DNA from: Syntrophomonadaceae bacterium
GTDB taxonomy: Bacteria > Bacillota > Dethiobacteria > DTU022
Reading direction: 5' to 3'
Assembly: GCA_007126465.1 (NCBI GenBank)
Contig: SLBE01000009.1
Coordinates: 1-6,920 of the forward strand
Length of the DNA: 6,920 nucleotides
Made by a program: the position numbers and the translations under genes. Positions 1 through 5,731 of this stretch are shown piece by piece. The notes under the pieces were generated by a model. That model ran no database searches. It saw nothing but the letters and a program-made list of their open reading frames with translations, and was not told the origin of the DNA. Each line of letters starts with the position of its first letter. The first letter of the stretch is position 1.

Positions 1-1
1 A

Positions 2-439
2 TTATGAGCTTTCTTTGATTTTCACGGTACGGCTCTTCAGTTCATCCACTTTTGGCATTTCAATCCGCAGAACTCCATTCTTTATGCTGGCCTCAACTTC
101 ATCAGTTTTGATTGGCGCAGGGAGCTTAAAGCTGCGGTAGAACTTGCCACCGGTGCGCTCCTGCCAGAGCAGATCGCCGTCGCCCGGCTCCAGTTTTACC
201 TCACCCTGGATGGTCAGGGTATCATTGTTGGTTGTTACTTCCACATCGTCAATCTCTACTCCAGGCAGGTTAACCAGCGCCACCAGAGATCCCTCTGTAT
301 TGTAGAGATCTACCGCGGGGAAAGCACCCTGCCCATCTGTGGGCCAGTTGCGGAAAAATGCATCTGCAAAGACCTGATCAATACCGGAACGGAAACGATC
401 AAGTTCGCCACTTGGATTCCTTCTTACCAAATCTCTCAT
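2..439 (-). CDS. hsp20: Small heat-shock protein, Hsp20/alpha-crystallin family
   Basis: This 145-residue protein is an ATP-independent cytoplasmic chaperone of the Hsp20 family, which holds unfolding proteins for DnaK/ClpB refolding. The N-terminal arm is about residues 1-40. The alpha-crystallin domain runs from about 41 to 134 and carries the typical VNLPGV strand-loop (56-61), a WQERTGGKFYRSFKLP segment (92-107) and the family signature GVLRIEMPK (122-130). The C-terminal tail has a V-K-I triplet at 139-141, equivalent to the I/V-x-I/V motif that docks neighbouring subunits in the oligomer. Length is normal for the family. I chose ATG at 439 because GGGAGGG lies 6 bases upstream; a longer reading from TTG at 454 would place that ribosome binding site inside the coding region. 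It ends with TAA at the window edge. It is preceded by a CIRCE element and a SigA promoter, so heat-inducible HrcA control is expected. Family assignment is secure. Confidence 0.95.
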   Translation of the reverse strand: MRDLVRRNPSGELDRFRSGIDQVFADAFFRNWPTDGQGAFPAVDLYNTEGSLVALVNLPGVEIDDVEVTTNNDTLTIQGEVKLEPGDGDLLWQERTGGKFYRSFKLPAPIKTDEVEASIKNGVLRIEMPKVDELKSRTVKIKESS

Positions 440-445
440 AGCTAT

Positions 446-452
446 CCCTCCC
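446..452 (-). promoter_or_regulatory. Shine-Dalgarno site of hsp20 (decides the start)
   Basis: The minus strand reads GGGAGGG six bases before the ATG at 439. It favours the 145-residue form over a TTG start at 454, which lies upstream of this site. Confidence 0.8.
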
Positions 453-468
453 AATATTTAGGTTAATA

Positions 469-495
469 TTAGCACTCTCTCTTGGCGAGTGCTAA
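469..495 (-). promoter_or_regulatory. CIRCE element (HrcA operator)
   Basis: A perfect inverted repeat is present: TTAGCACTC at 469-477, a 9-base spacer at 478-486, and GAGTGCTAA at 487-495. This is identical to the known CIRCE consensus TTAGCACTC-N9-GAGTGCTAA, and the arms extend by one more pair (A468/T496). CIRCE is the binding site of the heat-shock repressor HrcA. It covers the expected transcription start of the hsp20 promoter and lies 30 bases before the hsp20 ATG, so it would block initiation when HrcA is bound. Confidence 0.96.
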
Positions 496-499
496 TTAT

Positions 500-528
500 A
501 TTATGCAAACTAAATTAGCTGTGATCAA
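500..528 (-). promoter_or_regulatory. Candidate SigA promoter of hsp20
   Basis: Read on the minus strand, TTGATC (-35, 523-528) and CATAAT (-10, 500-505) are separated by 17 bases. The predicted start falls around 492, inside the CIRCE element, which is the usual arrangement for HrcA-repressed promoters. A second possible -10, TATAAT at 495-500, overlaps the CIRCE arm but has no good -35 at 17 bases. Confidence 0.65.
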
Positions 529-539
529 GCCTCAATTTT

Positions 540-556
540 AACTGCTTCAAGCAGTT
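540..556. repeat. 17-bp perfect palindrome upstream of the hsp20 promoter
   Basis: AACTGCTT at 540-547 and AAGCAGTT at 549-556 are exact reverse complements around a single C at 548. The palindrome sits 11 bases upstream of the hsp20 -35 box and after the end of the membrane-protein gene at 642. Neither strand has a T-run after it, so it is a poor intrinsic terminator. It could be a protein-binding site or a weak transcript-end hairpin; the sequence does not decide. Confidence 0.4.
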
Positions 557-641
557 AGTTCCTATATTTAGTTATTAGCGGATAATAAGTTTGTATTTCT
601 CACTTATACTCATTTTTTCTTCTATATTCTTTTACAAATGT

Positions 642-1073
642 TTATGACTGGCGTGGCCAGAAGATAAGCGTAAGAAAAAGCCAGCATGCAAAAAAGCCGC
701 TCAGTAAAACTGCTGCATGTATCATATGCATAGAGACGTTCGCAGGATCAAAGGGTGGATCGGACATAGATCCTATCAGGGTAATAACCCAGCTTATAGG
801 TAAAAAAATGAAACCGAGGCCGAAAGTGAACCATCTCTTCTTGGAAACAGTGAAAATGGCGCCGCCAATCAGCACTATTGGTATAGCTCCCAGGGAAATT
901 AAGCCGATAGCATAAAGGCCATACCAGCCATTAACAAAGGCAATGAAAAAAGCAATGAGAACTAAAAGGAGAAATAGGCTGACACCTTGTATGAAATATT
1001 TACGATCCTTTCTGTCACGGTTATTTCCTTCAAATGAGGGTAAGGGTTCAGGAGGCGTGTAATTATTTTGCAT
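642..1073 (-). CDS. Small four-helix membrane protein of unknown function
   Basis: I do not recognise this 143-residue protein. Its N-terminus (1-25) is hydrophilic, proline-rich at first (PPEPLP, 7-12), then strongly charged (RDRKDRK, 19-25), and probably cytoplasmic. Four hydrophobic segments follow, at about 27-47, 51-76, 82-102 and 115-138. Between the first and second is a short NGWYG turn. Between the second and third is a positively charged SKKRW loop (77-81), fitting a cytoplasmic side. Between the third and fourth is an acidic, proline-rich loop SDPPFDP (104-110). The ATG at 1073 has GAGGAG 9 bases upstream (ctcct at 1083-1087 on the plus strand), so the start is well supported. It follows the tRNA-Gly gene with no clear terminator between them, so it may be partly co-transcribed, but a weak promoter candidate also lies at 1135-1162. 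There are no catalytic motifs. A real gene, function unknown. Confidence 0.8.
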   Translation of the reverse strand: MQNNYTPPEPLPSFEGNNRDRKDRKYFIQGVSLFLLLVLIAFFIAFVNGWYGLYAIGLISLGAIPIVLIGGAIFTVSKKRWFTFGLGFIFLPISWVITLIGSMSDPPFDPANVSMHMIHAAVLLSGFFACWLFLTLIFWPRQS

Positions 1074-1134
1074 TGAAGCTTTCTCCTCTCAAATTATGGG
1101 CATCTTTGGAGATGATGATTAGAGATAATAAGTA

Positions 1135-1162
1135 AGTATACTGGAATTTGACATTGCCTTAA
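1135..1162 (-). promoter_or_regulatory. Possible promoter of the small membrane-protein gene
   Basis: On the minus strand TATACT (1135-1140) is a good -10 box. The matching -35, TTAAGG (1157-1162), is weak, with a 16-base spacer. It would give a leader of roughly 55 bases before the ATG at 1073. This leader contains a small hairpin (CATCT/AGATG, 1101-1114) just upstream of the ribosome binding site. Confidence 0.3.
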
Positions 1163-1169
1163 ATATAAA

Positions 1170-1243
1170 TGGAGCGGGTGATGGGAATCGAACCCACGTA
1201 TCCAGCTTGGAAGGCTGGGGCTCTACCATTGAGCTACACCCGC
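1170..1243 (-). tRNA. tRNA-Gly, anticodon TCC
   Basis: The reverse complement folds into a standard cloverleaf. The acceptor stem is GCGGGTG (1237-1243) paired with CACCCGC (1174-1180), with a T discriminator at 1173 and an encoded CCA at 1170-1172. The anticodon stem CCAGC/GCTGG encloses the loop CTTCCAA, giving anticodon TCC (plus positions 1209-1211), which reads GGA and by wobble GGG glycine codons. The T loop contains GGTTCGATTCC and the D arm contains AGCTCAATGGTAGAGC. Its own promoter is at 1297-1325. Confidence 0.97.
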
Positions 1244-1262
1244 TTATGAAGAAGAAGTTATG

Positions 1263-1286
1263 ACAGGGCATAGCTGCCCTGTTTTT
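1263..1286 (+). terminator. Hairpin with T-run in the tRNA-Gly leader (terminator-like on the plus strand)
   Basis: ACAGGGCA (1263-1270) pairs perfectly with TGCCCTGT (1275-1282) around a TAGC loop, and on the plus strand it is followed by TTTT (1283-1286). This has the shape of an intrinsic terminator for plus-strand transcription, although no plus-strand gene lies upstream. On the minus strand the same 8-bp stem would form in the tRNA precursor leader, without a T-run, between the promoter start near 1290 and the mature tRNA end at 1243. It may stop antisense transcription or mark a processing site. Confidence 0.5.
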
Positions 1287-1296
1287 CCTATACAAT

Positions 1297-1325
1297 AATA
1301 TAAACTTTTTGCGCTCACAATGCAA
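1297..1325 (-). promoter_or_regulatory. SigA-type promoter of tRNA-Gly
   Basis: On the minus strand TTGCAT (-35, 1320-1325) and TATATT (-10, 1297-1302) are exactly 17 bases apart. The spacer includes a GCGCAAAAAG stretch. The expected start is near 1290, about 47 bases before the mature tRNA 5' end. Confidence 0.72.
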
Positions 1326-1332
1326 GTATTTT

Positions 1333-1373
1333 TAAAAAGTGAAAATTATCTCTGACACCTTTTTCACTTTTTA
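1333..1373 (-). terminator. 13-bp inverted repeat over the stop codon, likely terminator of the oxidase operon
   Basis: TAAAAAGTGAAAA (1333-1345) and TTTTCACTTTTTA (1361-1373) are perfect reverse complements separated by 15 bases. The right arm contains the TAA stop (1371-1373) of the Fe-S protein gene. In the minus transcript the hairpin ends in a U-rich arm followed by AAAAATAC, so it could end transcription, and its symmetry means it could work in both directions. The stem is AT-rich with few G-C pairs, so it is a weaker terminator than a GC-rich one. The loop includes the half-palindrome GGTGTCAGA. Confidence 0.6.
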
Positions 1374-2444
1374 GCAGGTGCGGTCGAGCAGCTCGACCAG
1401 TTCCAGGACCTGGCGGTTTTCCTGGAGCAGGCCTTCGCGGCAGAAGGGGCAGGCTGTAACTATAGCTGCATCTTCTGCCAGTTCGGCCAGCCTGCGGCGG
1501 GCAATGGCAGCGGCTGTGTCGGGGTAGGATAGCTGGAACATAGCTCCCCCACCGCAGCAGCGTGTTTTTTCGCCGGAAGAGCTTGCCTCATGCAGTTCCA
1601 GGCCGGGGATTTTATTTATTATTTCCCGGGGCTCCGCTGTTTTTTGGGCAGCCCTGGCCCAGATGCAGGGGTCATGGTAGCTGACTTTTTTCATATCAGC
1701 CCGGCCCGGTTTCAGGCGCCCTTCTTTAAGCAGTCCCAGGAAATAAGCAGGGGCATCAATTATTTCAAGTGGCAGCTCCAAACCCCATTCCGGGTAATGC
1801 CCGGTAAAAGTCAGCCAGCATTCGGGGCAGCCGGTAACCATGGTGGAAGCTCCGCTTTCTTTCATTTTTCGCAGGTTTTCCTCTGCCAGCCGGCGGGCCA
1901 ATTCTTCATCGCCCCATATTTCAGCCGGGTAGCCACAGCAATCTTCATCAATCATCTGGTAGGAAAGGCCGGCTTTGCTGAATAGCGACCTGGCTGCTTC
2001 AATAGAGGCGGGATTGTTAGCCATCGAAGTGCAGCCTGCATAGTAAAGAATCTCTGCACCTTTTTCCCCGCAGACAGCAGTTTCATTTTTTTGTCCGTAA
2101 GGACTGCCATAGTTTTTCAGGTTGGCCAGGTATGGTTCTACCTGCGGCAGCCTGGCTCCGCCTGCCTTTGCAGCAAGGCGGGCGTTTATTAGCTCATCGC
2201 AGAGAGATAGTTCGGCAAAGGGACAGTGAATGGTGCAGCCGCGGCAGCTCAGGCAGTGAGAGACAGCATCCAAAACTTCCTCATCCCAGTCAAGCTGTTC
2301 TTTCTGCAGCATGGCTGCCAGCCTGGCTTTGCCGGCCGGGGCGACCGCTTCGCGACCGGTCACCTGCAGTACAGGACATTCACAGCGGCAGATGTTGGGA
2401 CAGAGGGCACAGTTAAGCAGTTCTTCCATATTTACTTTTCCCAT
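1371..2444 (-). CDS. CCG-domain iron-sulfur oxidoreductase (GlcF/GlpC/LldE-like)
   Basis: This 357-residue protein is probably the electron-transfer subunit of a flavin dehydrogenase. The N-terminal ferredoxin-type part has two cysteine clusters. The first is unusual: C12, C15, C19, C21 and C23, with spacing C-x2-C-x3-C-x-C-x-C-P. The second is regular: C64-x2-C67-x2-C70-x3-C74-P. Two cysteine-rich CCG (DUF3400-like/heterodisulfide-reductase type) domains follow. Domain one has C138, C169-C170-G and C206-P-E-C209. Domain two has H257-D-P-C260, C296-C297-GGG and C332-P-F-C335. The family is known to take electrons from an FAD subunit and pass them to quinone or another acceptor; the acceptor here is not visible. 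No membrane helix is present. The ATG at 2444 has AGGAGGT 6 bases upstream, and the gene overlaps the end of the flavoprotein gene by 13 bases, so the two are translationally coupled. Subfamily and substrate are uncertain. Confidence 0.9.
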   Translation of the reverse strand: MGKVNMEELLNCALCPNICRCECPVLQVTGREAVAPAGKARLAAMLQKEQLDWDEEVLDAVSHCLSCRGCTIHCPFAELSLCDELINARLAAKAGGARLPQVEPYLANLKNYGSPYGQKNETAVCGEKGAEILYYAGCTSMANNPASIEAARSLFSKAGLSYQMIDEDCCGYPAEIWGDEELARRLAEENLRKMKESGASTMVTGCPECWLTFTGHYPEWGLELPLEIIDAPAYFLGLLKEGRLKPGRADMKKVSYHDPCIWARAAQKTAEPREIINKIPGLELHEASSSGEKTRCCGGGAMFQLSYPDTAAAIARRRLAELAEDAAIVTACPFCREGLLQENRQVLELVELLDRTC

Positions 2445-3892
2445 TGCTGCACCTCCTCCAGGCCAAGTTTACCGGGATTCATAATACCATTTGGGTCCAG
2501 GGCCGCTTTAACCTTTTTTAACACTTCCAATCCCCGGCCGTGCTCCTCTTCCATCCAGGCCCCGCGGTGCAGGCCGATTCCGTGGTGGTGGGATATGGCA
2601 GCGCCTTCATCAAGGCAGGCTTTCATTGCTGCCCGCCATATACTTTTATAGTAACCAATCTTATTTTCCCCTGGAAAGCCAACCACAGTCATATAAAGGG
2701 CCGCTCCCTCCGGGTAAACATGAGACCAGTGGCCTGAAGCCATCATCGTGCCTTCCTCCGACAGGATGGCCTTTTGCATGGCCTGGTAGGTTGAATGTGC
2801 ATTGTGCCAGTTAGTTGTTACTTCGATCGTATCGAGAACAGCACCTTTTTGCAGCAGCCTGGAAGCCGCACTGACATTAAACCTGGTTTCCAGCCAGTGT
2901 TCAACAAAATCCGGGCCGGCATCAACTGCGCCCTGGCCGGAAACTATTTGATCAACCACGCCTGCCTCCGCCGTTATGATAGGCTCGGCTCCTTCAAAAA
3001 GCAGGATCAGCCCCGGGCGCTTGTCCCCCAGCTCGGGGAAATGATTGCCTGTTTCCTGGGCATCGTAAAGCCGGACCACCGCCGGACGGGTTCCCGCCCT
3101 GATAAATTTACGGATAGCTTCCAGGCCATCAGCCAGGTTATCGAAGGTATAGGTGGCAAAGTGGCGCTTTTCGGGCAGGGGCCAGATGCGCAGGTCAGCA
3201 GCGGTAATTACGCCTAAAACACCTTCGGAGCCAACCATTAAAAGATCGGCTCTCGGGCCTGTTGCCGCCCGGGGCACGCTGCGCCCGCTAAAAATAGTGC
3301 CATCAGACAATACTGCTTCCAGGGAAACAACAATATCTTCAATTTTACCGTATCGGGTGGAAAACTGCCCGGCTGCCCGGCAGGCCAGCCAGCCGCCGAC
3401 AGTAGAGCAGCGCAGGGATTGTGGGAAATGGCCACCGGTATAACCGTTTTGATTAAGATATTCCTCATAGAGAGCACCATTCATGCCGCACTCGACAGTA
3501 ACCAGCTGGTTTAATTCGTCCAGCTTCCGGGCCCGGTTCATTTTCTTTAAGTCAAGCATAATACCGCCCTGCAGCGGAACTGCGCCACCGAGGGCACCTG
3601 AGCCTTCACCATAGGGGACGACAGGTATTTTTTTCTCGTTGGCCAGGGCCAAAATCCGGGATACTTCTTCTGTTGTGTTCGGCCAAACCACCAGCTGGGG
3701 CAGGGCAGGAACTGCTCCTTCCAGCATCCAGATACTGCTGATTGGCCAATAATCACGGCAGGTTGACAGAAGATCTATTTCCCCGGAAGAAATATTATCT
3801 GCTCCGACTATGTCAGCCGCATTTTCTCTAAATTTATCAATCACCGCCTGTTTGACCTTACCCTGCTGCAGAATTGTTTTCACCCGGCTCAC
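2432..3892 (-). CDS. FAD-binding oxidase, alkyl-DHAP-synthase / GlcD type
   Basis: This 486-residue flavoprotein belongs to the vanillyl-alcohol-oxidase superfamily. The FAD-binding (PCMH) domain spans about 62-240, with the glycine-rich PYGEGSGALGG loop (93-103), STVGGWLA (163-170), the RYGKIEDIV segment (180-188) and GSEGVLGVIT (221-230), all typical of FAD_binding_4. The C-terminal substrate domain (about 245-476) has the HHHGIGLHRG stretch (435-444) and ends with ALDPNGIMNPGKLG, as in FAD-oxidase_C proteins. The triple histidine and the preceding TGPRADLLMVGSEG region resemble alkyl-dihydroxyacetonephosphate synthase more than classical GlcD. The adjacent Fe-S subunit argues for a dehydrogenase acting on a 2-hydroxyacid or similar compound rather than ether-lipid synthesis; the substrate is unknown. 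The start is GTG at 3892 with GGGGG 7 bases upstream; GTG at 3883 is an alternative. The gene overlaps the Fe-S gene by 13 bases and their ribosome binding site lies inside this coding region. Confidence 0.9.
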   Translation of the reverse strand: MSRVKTILQQGKVKQAVIDKFRENAADIVGADNISSGEIDLLSTCRDYWPISSIWMLEGAVPALPQLVVWPNTTEEVSRILALANEKKIPVVPYGEGSGALGGAVPLQGGIMLDLKKMNRARKLDELNQLVTVECGMNGALYEEYLNQNGYTGGHFPQSLRCSTVGGWLACRAAGQFSTRYGKIEDIVVSLEAVLSDGTIFSGRSVPRAATGPRADLLMVGSEGVLGVITAADLRIWPLPEKRHFATYTFDNLADGLEAIRKFIRAGTRPAVVRLYDAQETGNHFPELGDKRPGLILLFEGAEPIITAEAGVVDQIVSGQGAVDAGPDFVEHWLETRFNVSAASRLLQKGAVLDTIEVTTNWHNAHSTYQAMQKAILSEEGTMMASGHWSHVYPEGAALYMTVVGFPGENKIGYYKSIWRAAMKACLDEGAAISHHHGIGLHRGAWMEEEHGRGLEVLKKVKAALDPNGIMNPGKLGLEEVQQWEK

Positions 3893-3904
3893 TATTTAAC
3901 CCCC

Positions 3905-3931
3905 ATTTCAATCCACACTTAGGATTAGAAT
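3905..3931. repeat. Imperfect inverted repeat before the oxidase operon
   Basis: ATTTCAATCC (3905-3914) and GGATTAGAAT (3922-3931) pair at 8 of 10 positions around a 7-base spacer. It lies between the hairpin at 3936-3955 and the GTG start at 3892, where an operator or 5' leader structure could control the flavoprotein gene. No clear -35/-10 pair was found around it, so this is only a candidate. Confidence 0.3.
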
Positions 3932-3935
3932 AATA

Positions 3936-3955
3936 CCCGGGTTCACAACCCCGGG
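3936..3955 (-). terminator. Hairpin terminator after the c-di-GMP enzyme gene
   Basis: CCCGGGTT (3936-3943) pairs with AACCCCGGG (3947-3955) around a CAC loop, with one bulged C. On the minus strand the hairpin is followed by TATTATTCT, a moderately U-rich tail. It lies 31 bases after the TAG stop of the GGDEF/HD-GYP gene and 44 bases before the flavoprotein start. It probably separates the two minus-strand operons, although read-through is possible because the tail is not a clean T-run. Confidence 0.6.
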
Positions 3956-3986
3956 CATACTTTTAAGCAGTTCCGCAAAAAGAGTT

Positions 3987-5711
3987 CTACCTGTTAATAA
4001 TATCTTCGATCAAGCTTTCTTTTTCCAGTATCTCCACAAATACCGGAACCAGCTTTGGATCGAACTGCCTGCCTGCACAGCCCTTGATTTCATCAACAAT
4101 TTGCTCGAGCGTCATAGCCTTCTTATACGGCCTGCCGCTGCTCATAACTTCAATAGCATCAACAATTTTGATGATCCTGGCCAAAAATGGAATTTCACTA
4201 CCTTTTAGCCCCTCGGGATAACCGCTCCCATCCCAGTTTTCATGATGATATAGTATTTCCTTGGCTACGTTGGAATATTCTTTTGCTGCACTGGCAATCC
4301 GGTAACCCGTTTCCGGGTGCTTTCTAATAATTTCCCAGTCTTTATTGGTTAATTTTTCCCTTTTAACAAAGATTCCTTCCGGCACATTTATCATACCGAT
4401 ATCATGCAAAGTGGCCAGCAGTATAAGTCTTTCAATTTCAGTATCAGGCAGTTTTACCTTATCCGCTGCAAGGAGGGATATCTCTTTAATACGCCTGGCA
4501 TGTTCGCCGGTTTCATGACTGCAATCAGAAAGAGTTTTAAGGAGGGCATTAATAGTTGCATTCCTTGCATCGCTGCTTTCACTTAACTTGTGGGTATACA
4601 TCCTGTCCTCGGCTTCCTTGAGGTAGTCCTCAAGGCTCCGACCCATCCCGGCTTTTGTAGCCGACCCCACAGACATGGAAATGGGCAGCGCATTATCATA
4701 AGTATTGCGGCACTCATTGATTATTCTTTCACTGATGGCAACTGCATCTTTTTCAGAAGTAAGCGGCAGCAAAACAACAAATTCATCTCCGCCCCAGCGG
4801 GCCAGGATATCATTGTCACGACAAACCCGCCTCAGAAGGTCTGCACCGCTGGCCAGCATCTCATCTCCTACATTGTGACCGTAAGTATCATTAATCATTT
4901 TCAAGCCATTAAAGTCGATCATGATAATGCTGATTGGCAGCTTTGATTCTCGATCAACGTTGATCATTGCTTCTTCCAGGTAGGCACGGTTATACAGTCC
5001 GGTTAAAGAATCGTGATAGCTTAAATACTTAACTTCTTCGTCCCTTTGCTGTTTGTTCTTCAGGTTGGCACGCCAGATCCTGACGGTGACCATCCAGGAC
5101 ACCATGAGCACAGCTATACAGGCAGATAGAATCCAGAGCAGGGCTGCTGTTAAACGCTGCTCCCCGGCTAACCTCTGGTTAATATGATCGTTCATAATGT
5201 CTGCCAGGTTTTCAGTCGCGAGGATGATGTTCAGCTGGTTTCTGGTATAAATCCAACCGGCTAGTAGCTCAGAAGCTGCACTTCTCTCGCCACGGGCCAC
5301 CAGTTCAAGGACTTCTCGCTCTATAGCATCAAGTTCCTGGCGGTACACCTCGACATCATTAATTTCAGCCTGGGCCTCAGGTGTAGAAACAAGCTCTGGG
5401 ATACGAGCAAAAAGGGTGTTAAGCCTTTCCCGGTAATCATTATATTCAACTTCCCATTTCAGATCTCCCGTGGCGGCAGCCATATTAGCTGCCATTTCCA
5501 GGCTTTTCGTATACTGTAAAAGCTCTCCGGAAACCCTTTGAATGGCAAGTTCCTGCCTCTCAAAAGACTTAATCATTTCATTAGATCGAACTAAATTCCA
5601 GGCCAGCAAAACAATTAAAAATACAGTAACCACAAAGGATACAACAAACCAGGGGTTAATAAATAGTTCTTCTGCTATCCTGCCGGTTTTTACTTTACCC
5701 TTAAGCTTCAT
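3987..5711 (-). CDS. Membrane sensor GGDEF / HD-GYP cyclic-di-GMP enzyme
   Basis: This 574-residue protein carries both c-di-GMP synthesis and breakdown domains. A short cytoplasmic N-terminus leads to membrane helix 1 (about 20-41), a mostly helical extracytoplasmic sensor region (42-188, no family recognised), helix 2 (about 189-210) and a linker. The GGDEF domain (about 228-380) keeps the metal-binding D266, the ND-x-YGH-x-x-GD stretch (274-283) and an intact GGDEF (307-311). An RxxD inhibitory site (R298-D301) sits five residues before it, so cyclase activity with product inhibition is expected. The HD-GYP domain (about 390-565) has H404, H436-D437, H465, H489-H490, G497-Y498-P499 and D518. 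However, the lysine usual in HDxGK is M440, and the usual DAxDAM is DAIEVM (518-523). The ATG at 5711 has GGAG 6 bases upstream. The gene starts 20 bases after the betaine-binding lipoprotein gene, so the two very likely share a transcript. Which activity dominates cannot be told from sequence. Confidence 0.95.
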   Translation of the reverse strand: MKLKGKVKTGRIAEELFINPWFVVSFVVTVFLIVLLAWNLVRSNEMIKSFERQELAIQRVSGELLQYTKSLEMAANMAAATGDLKWEVEYNDYRERLNTLFARIPELVSTPEAQAEINDVEVYRQELDAIEREVLELVARGERSAASELLAGWIYTRNQLNIILATENLADIMNDHINQRLAGEQRLTAALLWILSACIAVLMVSWMVTVRIWRANLKNKQQRDEEVKYLSYHDSLTGLYNRAYLEEAMINVDRESKLPISIIMIDFNGLKMINDTYGHNVGDEMLASGADLLRRVCRDNDILARWGGDEFVVLLPLTSEKDAVAISERIINECRNTYDNALPISMSVGSATKAGMGRSLEDYLKEAEDRMYTHKLSESSDARNATINALLKTLSDCSHETGEHARRIKEISLLAADKVKLPDTEIERLILLATLHDIGMINVPEGIFVKREKLTNKDWEIIRKHPETGYRIASAAKEYSNVAKEILYHHENWDGSGYPEGLKGSEIPFLARIIKIVDAIEVMSSGRPYKKAMTLEQIVDEIKGCAGRQFDPKLVPVFVEILEKESLIEDIINR

Positions 5712-5731
5712 AGAAAACTCCGTTAAATTAA

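Noticed and set aside
440..454. Longer hsp20 start at TTG 454
   Set aside because: The extra residues are encoded by the Shine-Dalgarno sequence itself; ATG at 439 has correct spacing.
585..608. ATAAGT...ACTTAT inverted repeat after the membrane-protein gene
   Set aside because: Six-base arms with an 11-base loop in AT-rich DNA are expected by chance and no T-run follows.
1119..1325. 68-residue open frame on the minus strand across the tRNA region
   Set aside because: It translates through tRNA-Gly (the GCSSMVEPQPSKLDTWVRFPSPAP type of peptide is a common tRNA artefact) and includes the tRNA promoter; it has no ribosome binding site.
1590..1985. 131-residue plus-strand open frame
   Set aside because: It is antisense to the CCG-domain Fe-S gene, whose cysteine motifs are intact; composition is not that of a known protein family.
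2226..2651. Plus-strand open frames across 2132-3443
   Set aside because: All lie opposite the well-supported Fe-S and flavoprotein genes and show no recognisable domain.
3893..3908. Four-codon ATG...TAG mini-frame just before the flavoprotein GTG
   Set aside because: It has no ribosome binding site of its own and is too short to separate from chance.
4590..4946. 118-residue plus-strand open frame
   Set aside because: It is antisense to the conserved GGDEF domain and has no family features.
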